A stretch of DNA of 59,051 nt from an uncultured Clostridium sp. (GCA_900552555.1 URZW01000008.1:1-59051), one strand, 5' to 3'; positions 1 through 9,527 are shown, counted from the first letter of the stretch. The notes: generated by a model not told the origin, from the sequence alone. Numbers and translations are program-made.

Positions 1-405
1 TACCGCTTCGGTTTATTCTCTAAAGGATTTACTGTTTACTTTTCAATGTACTTTTTTTGCATTTGTTCTTCTTGTAACGAACGTTTTAGATTATACTATG
101 TTTTATTTTCTTTGTCAAGAGTTTTTCGAAATTTTTTGAAAGTTTTTTATTTTTTTGTCAAAATAAAAATTAGTAATATATGTATCTATTATTATGCTAA
201 TTTTCTTACTAATTCTTTCGTTAATCTCATTTATTTTTCTTCTCACAAAGTACTTACTTATAATAGCATATCTTGTCGAATTTTGTCAATAGTTTTTTAA
301 AAAAATTTTAAAATATTTTTTATATATTTTAAATTCAATTTTTGTCCTCGCCAAATGCCTATTTATAATAGCACATTCATATTTTAAAGTCAATAGTTTT
401 TATAA
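1..405 (-). promoter_or_regulatory. Three tandem sigma-A promoters and an rRNA-type leader reading off the left edge
   Basis: No gene is seen in 1-487. On the minus strand there are three promoter matches: TTGACT at 393-388 with TATTAT at 370-365 (spacer 17), TTGACA at 289-284 with TATTAT at 265-260 (spacer 18), and TTGACA at 118-113 with TATAAT at 95-90 (spacer 17). Downstream, at about 51-30 read on the minus strand, comes ACATTGAAAAGTAAACAG, which resembles the boxA-like leader or spacer segments of Firmicute rRNA operons. Stacked strong promoters of this kind are typical of rRNA operons, so I infer an rRNA operon just beyond base 1. The rRNA itself is not in the window. Confidence 0.6.
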
Positions 406-487
406 AATTTTTAATAATTTTTTTTATTCAATGTTATGCTTCACAGCCTTAGAAATTTTTAATAATTTAAAAACTTTAAATAGTACC

Positions 488-727
488 TCAAATTTCGACA
501 AGAATTAAATCATCACCTATGCATTTGATGTTTTTCCATGGTATAACAATATCATTATTAGAAGAAAACATACTCATAATTCTATTACTACCCGGAACAA
601 TTATAGAAGTAATTACACCAGTATCTAAATCAGCACATACATCTTGAACATATCCTAATCTTTTTCCATCTGTAATATTTACAACTTCCTTATGTTTAAA
701 ATCCAATCCTTTATCTTGCATTTTCAC
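488..727 (-). CDS. YlmC/YmxH-family PRC-barrel sporulation protein
   Basis: A 79-residue protein with a single PRC-barrel-like fold: a DITDGKRLGYVQD-type strand pair, then GVITSIIVPGSN, then a C-terminal VIPWKNIKCIGDDLILVE segment. This matches the YlmC/YmxH family, small proteins found in sporulating Firmicutes, often beside sigG or ylmA-H, with no settled biochemical role. It lies downstream of sigG on the same strand. The start at 727 is preceded by a GGAGGG-type ribosome binding site. A CCG-GGT pair contains an out-of-frame CGG that causes no shift. Confidence 0.8.
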   Translation of the reverse strand: MKMQDKGLDFKHKEVVNITDGKRLGYVQDVCADLDTGVITSIIVPGSNRIMSMFSSNNDIVIPWKNIKCIGDDLILVEI

Positions 728-921
728 CCTCCAATATATAAAGCCATTTTTATTATACTATTCCACTAACATTATATTAGAACAAATCCAAAAAATTTAA
801 AATATTTTTAATAAACTTGTTCAATTACAGTTCAATAATTAAAAACATGAAATATCATTCGCGAATATTTGTAGTCTTCTCATTATATAAAAAATAGAAA
901 ATATATTTTAAAACGTACCTT

Positions 922-1696
922 TTATCTGTATAATCTTTTTATATGTTCAATTGCATTTTTCTCCAATCTAGAAACTTGTGCTTGAGATATTCCTATTTCA
1001 TCAGCAACTTCCATCTGTGTTCTACCATCAAAAAATCTTTTAGTTATTATCATTTTCTCTTTATCATTTAATTTTTTCATTATTTGTTTTATTGTCATAC
1101 TTTCTATCCATGACTCATCCGTATTTTTGGAATCCTTTACCTGATCCATTATATATATGTTTTCCGCTCCATCATTATAAACAGGTTCTTGCAGTGAAAC
1201 TGGATCTTGTATTGCATCAAAACTATATGCAATATCTTCTCTCTCAACACCTAATTCTTTTGCAATTATATCAATAGTAGGTTCTTTACCTTTTTCTCTA
1301 ATATACTTTTCTTTAAATTGCATAGCTTTATATGCCAAGTCTCTTACAGACCTACTAACTCTTATACTATTATTATCTCTTAAATATCTTTTTACTTCTC
1401 CTATTATCATCGGCACTCCGATATGTGCTAAATTTAACATCTTGACTTATATCAAAATTATCTATTGCTTTTATTAATCCTATACATCCAACTTGAAATA
1501 AATCATCTGCTTTTTCTCCTCTTCCATAAAATCTTTGTATTACACTTAAAACAAGTCTTAAATTTCCTTGAATAAATTTAGTCCTTGCTTCTTCATCTCC
1601 TTCTTTTATCTTTATTAGTAATTCTTTCTTTTCTTCATTTGATAATAGTGGCAATTTGCTTGTATTTACTCCACATATTTCAACTTTATTGAACAA
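922..1696 (-). CDS. sigG: Sporulation forespore sigma factor SigG, needing +1 recoding at CGG
   Basis: Sigma-G directs RNA polymerase to late forespore genes. The gene is in two frames. The first (1696-1421) encodes region 1.2/2 up to DVKFSTY. The second resumes with GVPMIIGEVKRYLRDNN and runs through regions 3 and 4 to the stop at 922. The break is at TAT CGGA GTG (1420-1417). Skipping the C, or reading CGGA as one codon, gives STY-G-VPMII, which has exactly the length of the family STYAVPMIIGE motif. The joined product, complement(922..1419,1421..1696), is 257 residues, normal for SigG. Region 4.2 (EVADEIGISQAQVSRLEKNA) is intact. The gene follows spoIIGA-sigE in the usual clostridial order. 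A simple inactivating frameshift is unlikely because the same event recurs in six other genes here. Confidence 0.9.
1417..1420 (-). other. CGGA recoding site in sigG
   Basis: In-frame CGG after TAT (Tyr). Continuing in frame 0 gives a divergent tail. Moving four bases and inserting Gly restores VPMIIGE. The preceding codon UAU could not re-pair well one base downstream (AUC), which argues against simple P-site slippage. Confidence 0.85.
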
Positions 1697-1791
1697 ATAA
1701 AAAACCTCCTTTAAAATTACTTAATCTAAGTATTTCCAAAAAAGGTTTATTTAATACTAATTTGATTTGATTCACCATTTCACATATAAAA

Positions 1792-2539
1792 TCAACCAGT
1801 CTTACTCATTATTTCTTTTTTCATTTTATTTATTATTTTCTTTTCCAATCTAGAAATATAACTTTGTGATATTCCGAAGTTCATCCGCAACTTCTTTTTG
1901 TGTTTTTTCTTTTCCTGTTTTAAATCCAAATCTCATTTCCATTATATTTTTTTCTCTATCATTTAATTTTAATATTGATGCCCTTAATAAAGTTTTATCT
2001 ACTTCATCTTCTAAATTTCTTGATGTAATATCTGGGTCTGTTCCTAATATATCTGATAATAATAATTCATTTCCATCACAGTCCTTATTTAATGGTTCAT
2101 CTATCGATACTTCTCCTTTAGTTTTATTATTTTTTCTTAAAAACATTAAGATTTCATTTTCAATACATCTTGATGCATATGTTGCCAATTTAATATTTTT
2201 GTCTGAATTAAAAGTATTAACACCTTTCATTAAACCTATTGTTCCTATAGATATCAAATCTTCTATTCCTATCCCCGTGTTTTCAAATTTTTTGGCTATA
2301 TATACAACAAGTCTTAAATTTCTTTCAACTAAGATTTGCCTTGTTTCTAAATTATCCTCTTCTGATAATTTTTTTATTAATTTTTCTTCTTCTACTGGTT
2401 CCAATGGTGGTGGAAGTGTTTGACTTCCCGCTATATAAAATATCGGCAAATATTCTATTTCATCATTTTCATTTATGTATTTAGCACATATGGTGCTTAT
2501 ATTATCAATTTTTCTTTTTAAAAATTCAACAATATTCAT
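1792..2539 (-). CDS. sigE: Sporulation mother-cell sigma factor SigE (pro-sigma-E), needing +1 recoding at CGG
   Basis: Sigma-E drives early mother-cell transcription and is made as a pro-protein processed by SpoIIGA, whose gene is immediately upstream. The N-terminal pro-segment with the YIAGSQTLPPPL region, region 2 (NLRLVVYIAKKFENTGIG, EDLISIGTIGLMKG) and region 4 (LNDREKNIMEMRFGF) are clear. Frame 0 fails inside the helix-turn-helix at GAA CTT CGGA ATA (1876-1873). Reading past the C gives ELGISQSYISRLEKKIINKM and a stop at 1792, the canonical sigma-E end. The joined product, complement(1792..1875,1877..2539), is 248 residues. Without the shift the protein loses its recognition helix and ends at 1850. 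Confidence 0.92.
1873..1876 (-). other. CGGA recoding site in sigE
   Basis: CTT CGGA ATA TCA. A one-base advance gives E-L-G-I-S-Q-S-Y, the nearly invariant region 4.2 turn, in which this Gly is the conserved residue. The context resembles the prfB CUU UGA site in having CUU before it, but no upstream Shine-Dalgarno-like stimulator is obvious. Confidence 0.9.
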
Positions 2540-2565
2540 TATGTACCTCCTAAAAATTTATAGTA

Positions 2566-3459
2566 TTAATATAGTTCAAGTCCGATTAGCGCTTTGTATT
2601 CTCCTTTTTTTGTTAGAGATTTATTATATATTCCTATTATTGCATTTTTATTTTTCTCTTTTTGTTCATTTATAACTTCGATTTTCTCTGGTTTTATTCC
2701 AACTAGCATTCCATTTTGTCTCCCTAATGAAGCAAATGGTATTATCTTTAATTTTGGAATATATTCATTTTTTATATCTTCTGGTATTTTCCCAAAATCA
2801 CCTCCTAATATAGATTCAGTATTATTTAATATTTCTTTTGGTAATAAATCATATAATGATGTTCTCTCTACTACAGCAACCGGTGTACCTGTTATTGGTT
2901 CTTTTAGCATATTTCCAGTATCAACCATTGCATCTAATACTTTTTCTTTTCCATTTATTTTAATTTTTATTTTGCAAATCATGTCTTTTTTCGTTATTTT
3001 ATTTTTAGCCAGTTTAAAAGCTACAAATAAAATAGCAGTTCCTACTATTGCTCCTAAAAATATCACTTTTAATACATATGTTCCAACATACATTCCATTT
3101 TTTATTATTATATTTTGTGGTTTAAGTACATATATTAAATATGTTGCTACCCCTCCAAATGTAAATGTTGTTACATAAAACATCACCAATTGTTTATACA
3201 TTTTTTTTACATTTTGTGGATAAAATGCTACATATACTATAATTATTGATAATATTATTTTTATTAATATATTTGAATATATATTTAATTTTAATATATA
3301 CTCCGTCACTGCATATATCGCTCCTATTAGACTTGCAAAAAATATTCTTGTATATGAAATTTTATCTTTTGATATTATCCCTGTTGCATATAAAATTATA
3401 TAATTCATTATTAGGTTTTCTACAATTATAATATCTATATAAATTGTCATTTTGCTCAC
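2566..3459 (-). CDS. spoIIGA: Sporulation sigma-E processing peptidase SpoIIGA
   Basis: A membrane aspartic protease that cleaves the SigE pro-sequence at the asymmetric septum. It has 297 residues. The N-terminal half is five hydrophobic segments (residues about 5-155). The C-terminal half is a retropepsin-like domain with the catalytic DTGN motif in LDAMVDTGNMLKEPITG (about residue 185), then GGDFG and a PFASLGRQNGMLVGIKPEKI region. All are family hallmarks. It sits directly upstream of sigE on the same strand, as in nearly all sporulators. Confidence 0.95.
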   Translation of the reverse strand: MSKMTIYIDIIIVENLIMNYIILYATGIISKDKISYTRIFFASLIGAIYAVTEYILKLNIYSNILIKIILSIIIVYVAFYPQNVKKMYKQLVMFYVTTFTFGGVATYLIYVLKPQNIIIKNGMYVGTYVLKVIFLGAIVGTAILFVAFKLAKNKITKKDMICKIKIKINGKEKVLDAMVDTGNMLKEPITGTPVAVVERTSLYDLLPKEILNNTESILGGDFGKIPEDIKNEYIPKLKIIPFASLGRQNGMLVGIKPEKIEVINEQKEKNKNAIIGIYNKSLTKKGEYKALIGLELY

Positions 3460-3515
3460 CTACTTTTTGTATTTTACTACTTTAATTTTGAGAAGTCTGT
3501 CTTTTCTTATTGTAG

Positions 3516-3556
3516 AAAAAAAGAAATAATCGAGCATTTTCGATTATTTCTTTCTA
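3516..3556 (-). terminator. Intrinsic terminator downstream of ftsZ
   Basis: Inverted repeat AAGAAATAATCGA / TCGATTATTTCTT with a T-run in minus-strand orientation. It separates the ftsZ transcript from spoIIGA. Confidence 0.75.
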
Positions 3557-3591
3557 ATTATTATAAATAGTTATATTATTATTTTACTTAA

Positions 3592-3626
3592 ATGTCCCAA
3601 ACAGAACCGTCCCCAAAAGGACATAA
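3592..3626. repeat. Dispersed GGACGG hairpin repeat, copy 1
   Basis: TGTCCCAAACAGAACCGTCC followed by CCAAAAGGACA. A near-identical copy lies at 24017-24049, and the reverse complement of the same unit is at 23288-23337. All three are intergenic or sit at gene ends. Outer TGTCC/GGACA arms pair. Confidence 0.7.
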
Positions 3627-3633
3627 CCAGGTA

Positions 3634-4755
3634 TTATAAATTTTTATTTCTATTTTTTCTTAAAAATGGTGGAATATCTAAATCATTTTGTGAAGAACTT
3701 ACATCTGAGCTAGATGGTATTGAATTGATTTTTTTCTCCCATGTTTTTGAAACTATATTATCAACACCTATACTTGATATGTTATTATCTGGTTTTTCAA
3801 ATCCTGTTGCAATAACAGTAATTTGAATTTCATCTTGCATACTTGGGTCTGTAACTGTACCAAATATGATATTTGCTTCTGGGTCTACACTGCGTTGAAC
3901 TAATTCTGCAGCTGTATTTACTTCGTGTAATCCTAAATCTTCTCCACCTGTAATATTGATAATTACTCCTTTTGCTCCTTCAATTGATGTTTCTAGTAAT
4001 GGACTTTGGATAGCTTCTTTTGCAGCATCCTCTGCTCTGTTTTCTCCTGATGCTCTACCAACACCCATATGTGCCATACCTTGATTTAACATTATTGTTT
4101 TTACATCAGCAAAGTCTAAGTTTACAAGACCTGGTACTGCAATTAAGTCAGATATACCTTGTACACCTTGTCTTAATACATCATCTGCCATTTTGAATGC
4201 TTCTATTATTGATGTTTTTCTATCTATTATTTGTAATAATTTGTCATTTGGTATTACTACTAGTGTATCTACTTTTCCTTTTAAGCTTTCAATTCCTCTT
4301 TCTGCTTGTGAAAGTCTTTTCTTTCCTTCAAATGTAAATGGTTTTGTAACAACACCTATTGTTAATATTCCCATTTCTTTTGCCGTTGATGCAACTATTG
4401 GTGCAGCTCCTGTACCTGTTCCTCCACCCATTCCGGCAGTAACAAATACCATATCTGCTCCTCTTAATATTTCAGCTACTTCTGATTTACTTTCTTCCGC
4501 TGATTGCGCACCAATATCAGGGTTAGCTCCTGCTCCTAGCCCTCTTGTTATTTTCTCTCCTATTTGAATTTTTGTATTTGCTTTTGATTGTTGAAGTGCT
4601 TGTCTATCTGTATTTACAGCTATAAAATCTACACCTTTTATTCCTGCATCTATCATTCTATTTACAGCATTATTTCCTGCGCCTCCAACACCGATTACTT
4701 TTATTGTTGCTGTCCCATCCATCATTGTTATATTGTTATCTTCGTATTCCATCAT
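3634..4755 (-). CDS. ftsZ: Cell division GTPase FtsZ
   Basis: Tubulin-like GTPase forming the cytokinetic Z-ring. It has 373 residues. Features include IKVIGVGGAGNNAVNRM at the N-terminus, the tubulin signature GGGTGTGAAP (about residue 110), the T7-loop NLDFADVKTIM, and a C-terminal DIPPFLRKNRN tail, the conserved peptide that binds FtsA and other partners. It lies downstream of ftsA on the same strand. A GGGAGG ribosome binding site precedes the start. Confidence 0.98.
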   Translation of the reverse strand: MMEYEDNNITMMDGTATIKVIGVGGAGNNAVNRMIDAGIKGVDFIAVNTDRQALQQSKANTKIQIGEKITRGLGAGANPDIGAQSAEESKSEVAEILRGADMVFVTAGMGGGTGTGAAPIVASTAKEMGILTIGVVTKPFTFEGKKRLSQAERGIESLKGKVDTLVVIPNDKLLQIIDRKTSIIEAFKMADDVLRQGVQGISDLIAVPGLVNLDFADVKTIMLNQGMAHMGVGRASGENRAEDAAKEAIQSPLLETSIEGAKGVIINITGGEDLGLHEVNTAAELVQRSVDPEANIIFGTVTDPSMQDEIQITVIATGFEKPDNNISSIGVDNIVSKTWEKKINSIPSSSDVSSSQNDLDIPPFLRKNRNKNL

Positions 4756-4843
4756 TTTGATTTTTCCTCCCTTAAATCTTTGTTTATATTTATATTTTAA
4801 AATTAATAACTATTTCCTTATACTAATTATTGTTATTATAATT

Positions 4844-6073
4844 TTAACTGTAAAAAAATTCTTTTATTCTTTCAAATATATTTTTAAATACATTTTCATT
4901 TGATTTTGTATCTATACTACTTGATACTGTTTTAGTAAATGGTCTTGAAGCTATATATCTAACCAATGCATATGCTGTTCTATATGCAGGTTTTGTAGTT
5001 CCTATTAGTCTTCCAGTAGATATTTTTACAGGTATATTTAAGTTTATTTTTCCTGCGACATCACTTTTACTAATATTTACTATTCCTTGTCCTGTTAATA
5101 TGACATTATTTATTCTTGATTTTATTCCTTGATTTGTTAAATCTTTATTTATTATAAGAAACATATCTTCTATTCTTGCTTCAATTATCTCTATTAATTC
5201 AGAACTTTTTATTATTTTGTTTTTATTGTTATCTTTACATGTATTTAAAATAATATCATTATCATTATCTATAAATGATTTTAAGGCTAGTCCATATTGT
5301 CTTTTTAATTTATCCGCTTCTTCTTTTTCAATATTTAATACTAATGCAATGTCATTTGTTATATTTTCCCCACCTACTGGCATTGAATTAGTATATACAT
5401 ATGTTGTTCCTTCAAATACCCCTATATCTGTATTTTCTGCGCCAACATCAATAATTGCAATATTATCATGCAATTCATTTTTATCTAATATTAAATTTCT
5501 TTCCGCTAGAGTTGTTGGAACAATTCCATCTATTTCCAAACCTGCTCTTTTAAATATGTTATTTAATTGTCTTACATAATCTTTATCTGCTAATATTATT
5601 TGAGCACTTATTGTAAATTTAGAACTCAAACTTCCAACTGGGTCTGTAACTATAGTTCCATTATCCAATATTACTTTATCTGGTACAATATCTATCAATG
5701 TTTTTCCATCTGGTATTTCGATATCTTTTACTTGCATAATTGCATTTTGCACATCTTTTATTGATATTCCAGCATATCTGTCTTTTGCATCTTTTGTTAT
5801 ACTGTTTTGTACTATTGTTACATATTTTCCTGGAATAGTTACGTATGCTGAATTTATTTTAAGATTTGTTTCATCTTCGGCATCTCTTATAGTTTTTTCT
5901 AAACTTAAACTTATTTCTTCTTCGTTTATTATTTTTCCTTTTTTTAATCCACTACATTTATATGATGTACTACATATAGTTTCTATTTGTTCAAAATTGT
6001 TAACTTCTCCTACTACTGTTGCTACTTTTGTTGTTCCTATGTCTACACCAACTATAATATCACCTATAGCCAA
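4844..6073 (-). CDS. ftsA: Cell division protein FtsA
   Basis: Actin-like ATPase that tethers FtsZ to the membrane. It has 409 residues. It begins IIVGVDIGTTKVATVVGEV (phosphate 1 motif), has the SHS2-type inserted subdomain, IAIIDVGAENTDIGVFEG (phosphate 2) and VILTGQGIVNI (adenosine motif). The C-terminal ENVFKNIFERIKEFFYS is an amphipathic membrane-targeting helix. It is followed by ftsZ after about 90 bases and has its own consensus promoter upstream. Confidence 0.96.
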   Translation of the reverse strand: MAIGDIIVGVDIGTTKVATVVGEVNNFEQIETICSTSYKCSGLKKGKIINEEEISLSLEKTIRDAEDETNLKINSAYVTIPGKYVTIVQNSITKDAKDRYAGISIKDVQNAIMQVKDIEIPDGKTLIDIVPDKVILDNGTIVTDPVGSLSSKFTISAQIILADKDYVRQLNNIFKRAGLEIDGIVPTTLAERNLILDKNELHDNIAIIDVGAENTDIGVFEGTTYVYTNSMPVGGENITNDIALVLNIEKEEADKLKRQYGLALKSFIDNDNDIILNTCKDNNKNKIIKSSELIEIIEARIEDMFLIINKDLTNQGIKSRINNVILTGQGIVNISKSDVAGKINLNIPVKISTGRLIGTTKPAYRTAYALVRYIASRPFTKTVSSSIDTKSNENVFKNIFERIKEFFYS

Positions 6074-6114
6074 GTTAATTCCCCCATCTTTTTTGTTATA
6101 AATTTCTTGATGTA

Positions 6115-6143
6115 TTTATATTACATTTTTTTTCAAATGTCAA
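6115..6143 (-). promoter_or_regulatory. Sigma-A promoter for ftsA-ftsZ
   Basis: Minus-strand TTGACA (6143-6138), 17-base spacer, TATAAA (6120-6115), about 40 bases upstream of the ftsA start. Confidence 0.7.
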
Positions 6144-6241
6144 TAGAAATTGTTATATTTTTGTAATAAACTTGTAATGTATTTGTAATATTTATTTTCC
6201 TATTAACAGTGTCTTTTCTTACTATTATTTACTTTTTCTTT

Positions 6242-6652
6242 TTATATCTCTTTTTCTTGTGTTTTTTCTTGACTTTTCTTTGTCTTTTCTTCTGATTTTT
6301 TTTTCATTTTTTCTGTCCATTTTTCGACATAATATCTTCTTATTGTTCCTAAATTATTGAACATTCTTCCAACAAATACAACAATGGCTGCTAGATAAAT
6401 ATCAATATTTAATTTTTCACCTAATACAGTTAATAATATTGCTAGTATTGCATTACCAAAAAATCCTGAGATAAATATTTTCATATCAAATCTTTTGTTT
6501 ATAACAGATGCAACACCGCCAAAAACTGAGTCAAGTGCTGCAATTATTGCAATTGCTAAATAGCTTGAATATGTATATGATATTATTGGAGCATTTAATC
6601 CAACTGCTACTCCCAAAATGCATGCTATTATCATAATTAAAAAAATCATCAT
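6242..6652 (-). CDS. sbp: Small basic protein Sbp (DUF1290)
   Basis: A 136-residue membrane protein with three or four hydrophobic segments and a Lys-rich C-terminal tail (KKKSEEKTKKSQEKTQEK). The LDSVFGGVASVINKRFD and GRMFNNLGTIRRYYVEKW motifs are diagnostic of the Sbp/DUF1290 family, encoded next to DUF881 proteins and division genes in Firmicutes and Actinobacteria. Role unproven; presumed cell-envelope or division function. It forms an operon with the two DUF881 genes and ftsQ. Confidence 0.9.
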   Translation of the reverse strand: MMIFLIMIIACILGVAVGLNAPIISYTYSSYLAIAIIAALDSVFGGVASVINKRFDMKIFISGFFGNAILAILLTVLGEKLNIDIYLAAIVVFVGRMFNNLGTIRRYYVEKWTEKMKKKSEEKTKKSQEKTQEKEI

Positions 6653-6676
6653 TCATCATTCCCTTTTTCATAAATT

Positions 6677-7390
6677 TTATTGAATATATTTATGTGTTAT
6701 ATCTTTACTATATTTAGGTATACTTACTTTACCTTTTTCTATATCTACTTCAAATCCATAATTCCTTAATTCTTCAACATAACCACCATTTCCTAGTAAT
6801 GTACTTTCAAGTTTTGTTGAATCACCAATTGCTCTAATTTCATATGGTGATATAACTCTTTGTTGATTTATAAAAATTATTGAGTTACTCCCTACATCTA
6901 CAATGTCTGACATATTAATTATTCTTTGTCCATTTATTGATATTGCTTCTGCCCCTGCTAGTTTTAGATAATCTACAATTACTAGTAAATCTTCTGCAGA
7001 AATTGGATTTACACTTTCTTCTTCATTTGTATTTTGATTGTTTATATCTTTTATTTTGATAGTTATTCCTTGTCCTTCTACGTCTGTTTTTCCAAGATAC
7101 ATATTTGTTTGTTCTAATTCTTTTTCTACTAATTTTGAAGAGTCTTCTCTTGATTGTTCTTTTTCTTTGTATTCTGCTAATTTGGCTGTTTTTTCATTGT
7201 ATTGTTCTTCTGCTTCTTTATACATCTTTTTCCAATTTGCAAGTTCTGTTCTTAATTCTTCTTCTCTCATTGTTTCTATTGATGTAATATCTGTTTCTTT
7301 TACAACTTTAAATTGCATAGACATTACAATTGCTAAAGCAAAACATGCTATTGCAATTGTTATACATACAGTTATTTTGCCTTTTTTCAT
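6677..7390 (-). CDS. DUF881 membrane-anchored coiled-coil protein, copy 2
   Basis: 237 residues: one N-terminal transmembrane segment (about 8-25), a coiled coil (about 40-95), then the DUF881 domain with NMYLGKTDVEGQGITIKI, LKLAGAEAISINGQRI and an SPYEIRAIGD motif. Family members accompany Sbp and divisome genes; the biochemical role is unknown. It is a clear paralogue of the next gene upstream (same order of motifs), so this is a tandem duplication with divergence. Confidence 0.9.
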   Translation of the reverse strand: MKKGKITVCITIAIACFALAIVMSMQFKVVKETDITSIETMREEELRTELANWKKMYKEAEEQYNEKTAKLAEYKEKEQSREDSSKLVEKELEQTNMYLGKTDVEGQGITIKIKDINNQNTNEEESVNPISAEDLLVIVDYLKLAGAEAISINGQRIINMSDIVDVGSNSIIFINQQRVISPYEIRAIGDSTKLESTLLGNGGYVEELRNYGFEVDIEKGKVSIPKYSKDITHKYIQ

Positions 7391-7420
7391 TTTAAATTTT
7401 CTTCCTTTCGCTTCACTTCG

Positions 7421-7537
7421 TTTCGCTCATCGCCATCCAAAATTTTTTTCAAAAATTTCGTCTGTCAAATCTTGGGGTGTTTCGCTCATCGCCATCCAAA
7501 ATTTTTTCAAAAATTTCGTCTGTCAAATCTTAGGGTG
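7421..7537. repeat. 59-bp tandem duplication between the DUF881 genes
   Basis: A unit beginning TTTCGCTCATCGCCATCCAA is repeated at 7421 and 7480 and differs mainly by one T in a T-run and one base near the end. A third, truncated beginning follows at about 7538. It fills much of the spacer between the two DUF881 genes. No reading frame or terminator was recognised in it. Confidence 0.9.
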
Positions 7538-7569
7538 TTTCCATCATCATCATTCAAATTTTTTAATTA

Positions 7570-8289
7570 TTAACTTTTATTATTTATATATTTAAAGTTT
7601 AAAACACCTGAATATTTAGGTATTGTTATTGAATTTGATTTTTTAGGTGTACTTACTTTTATTCCTCTTTCTTCAAGTTTACTTAACCATCCACCTGGTC
7701 TTGATAAATTAGCTAATGCTTCTGGTGAGCCTATTGCTTTAATTTCAAACGGTGAGCCTATTTTTTCACCATTAATATTAATTATATTTCCACCACAAAT
7801 AATAGGAGTTGTTAAAATTACTCTTTGATTATTTATTGATATCGCTTCTGCACCCGCATTTTTTAGTTCATTAACAACTTTTAGTAAATCAATATCATGT
7901 ATTAATAAGTCACTTGAATTTAAAACTGATGTTGAATCTATATCACTATCTGCAAGTGTTATTGTTATACCCGGTCCTGTAACTTCAGTTAATCCAATCA
8001 TTTTATTTCCATCATTTATTTGATTTTTTGCTTCTTCTAACTCTGAATTATTTTTTGTTGCACTTTCAATTTGTTCCTGTAGTTGTGCATCAACTTTTTC
8101 AGTTTCTTTTATTAAATTATCATATTTTTCTTTGTATTTTAACACTTCTGCTCTTAAGTTATTTTCCTCATAATTTTTACTTGATGTTGAATTTGTATTT
8201 TTTACAGTTTTTACCTGTATACAAATTCCTGCTGTTAATGCAAAACACATAATTCCTAAAACTAAAGCAATCGCTTTTTTATTAGTCAT
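7570..8289 (-). CDS. DUF881 membrane-anchored coiled-coil protein, copy 1
   Basis: 239 residues from the ATG at 8289, chosen because GGGAGAG lies 6-8 bases upstream (an in-frame ATG 7 codons earlier has no such site). One transmembrane segment, a coiled coil, and a DUF881 domain with GLTEVTGPGITITLADS, LKNAGAEAISINNQRV and SPFEIKAIGS. Paralogue of the downstream gene. It follows ftsQ, as in other Clostridia. Confidence 0.9.
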   Translation of the reverse strand: MTNKKAIALVLGIMCFALTAGICIQVKTVKNTNSTSSKNYEENNLRAEVLKYKEKYDNLIKETEKVDAQLQEQIESATKNNSELEEAKNQINDGNKMIGLTEVTGPGITITLADSDIDSTSVLNSSDLLIHDIDLLKVVNELKNAGAEAISINNQRVILTTPIICGGNIININGEKIGSPFEIKAIGSPEALANLSRPGGWLSKLEERGIKVSTPKKSNSITIPKYSGVLNFKYINNKS

Positions 8290-8349
8290 CCATATCTCTC
8301 CCATCTTCATAAATACACATATCTTATGTATATCATTTAAATTAATAAT

Positions 8350-9351
8350 TTATACTTTTTCCCTAAATCTAGGTTTAAAATCTCCATTAATATCTCCATT
8401 TAGATAAATAGTTCCTTCTTTTCCTTGATTTTCTGTTAAAATTGCTGGTACATAAAGCATTTTATTACTCAAATTACTATTATTTCCTAAATGAACTATT
8501 TTCTTTTCTTCATCCATTTCCATTATATAATCATTCGAATCTGTTATATCTATGCTAGAAACTTTTTTATCTAAATCATAACTTTTACATATATTCATTA
8601 TTTGTATAACTGTTTCTAATTTTTCCAAGTCAACATCATTTAGCCTATTTCCTTCCACAATTTGTTCTTGTGGCGTTGATATTCCTTTTATTACTGGCAA
8701 ATCTAGTTTTTGTTCTGATATTTCTAATATATATCCTTGATTATTTATATAAGCATATCCATTTAAAAATTCAACATTATAATCTTGTTTTCTTTCCTCT
8801 ATTGTAATTTCTATTTTATTTGGAATTTTCCTTTTTATTTTTACATTTTCTACATATGCATTTGTTTTTATATCATTTATTACTTTTTCTTTGTAAAATT
8901 TAAATATGTTTTGACCTACTTGTAATTGTGATAAACTTACTATCGTTTCTGCGTTTATTTGTTCATTACCATTAACTTTTATATCTTCTATATTAAATAT
9001 TGGTGAAATTAATGCAAAACAAATTCCTCCTATTATTATTGCTAATAACAATAGTGTTTTTATTACTTTTTTTATTCTTTTCTTTTTTCTAATAATTTTT
9101 GCTTGTTTTTTTGTCATTCTTGATTGATGTCTTTGTTGGATTTTTTGATTATTTCTGTTTGTCATTCCTATTACTGTTTCTGTATCAAAATCAAATTGGT
9201 CTTTTTGTTCATTTTTTCTTCGTTTTATTCTTTTTTCTCTTTCTTTTGCTTTTTTCTTTTCTTCTCTTTCTTTTTTAGCTGTATTACTAGAAAGATTATA
9301 TAAATCGTCTATTTCTTTCCTTTGTTGTTTTGTCAAAATTTTCACCTCCAA
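8350..9351 (-). CDS. ftsQ: Divisome protein FtsQ/DivIB
   Basis: 333 residues. A long, highly basic cytoplasmic N-terminus (residues 1-95, Lys/Arg-rich), one transmembrane helix (about 98-118, LLLLAIIIGGICFALISP), then a POTRA domain (FNIEDIKVNGNEQINAETIV) and the beta domain with the IEITIEERK motif. It scaffolds septal peptidoglycan synthases. The basic N-tail is longer than usual. First gene of the ftsQ-DUF881-DUF881-sbp run. Confidence 0.93.
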   Translation of the reverse strand: MEVKILTKQQRKEIDDLYNLSSNTAKKEREEKKKAKEREKRIKRRKNEQKDQFDFDTETVIGMTNRNNQKIQQRHQSRMTKKQAKIIRKKKRIKKVIKTLLLLAIIIGGICFALISPIFNIEDIKVNGNEQINAETIVSLSQLQVGQNIFKFYKEKVINDIKTNAYVENVKIKRKIPNKIEITIEERKQDYNVEFLNGYAYINNQGYILEISEQKLDLPVIKGISTPQEQIVEGNRLNDVDLEKLETVIQIMNICKSYDLDKKVSSIDITDSNDYIMEMDEEKKIVHLGNNSNLSNKMLYVPAILTENQGKEGTIYLNGDINGDFKPRFREKV

Positions 9352-9527
9352 AAATTTCTAGTATGTATTGTATCAAAAAAAAAACTATATTTCTATAGTT
9401 TTTACAAAAAATTCATATATTATTGTTATATTTTGTTTCAGTTTTGTAAAGTTGATTTGTGCAATACCTGTAAATGATATTTTGAATATCTTTCGAATGT
9501 GACCAAAATAGTGTTACAAATTCTTAG

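Noticed and set aside
46..300. 84-residue plus-strand open frame at the left end
   Set aside because: Phe/Tyr-rich low-complexity translation of AT-rich DNA, overlapping three minus-strand promoters, with no ribosome binding site.
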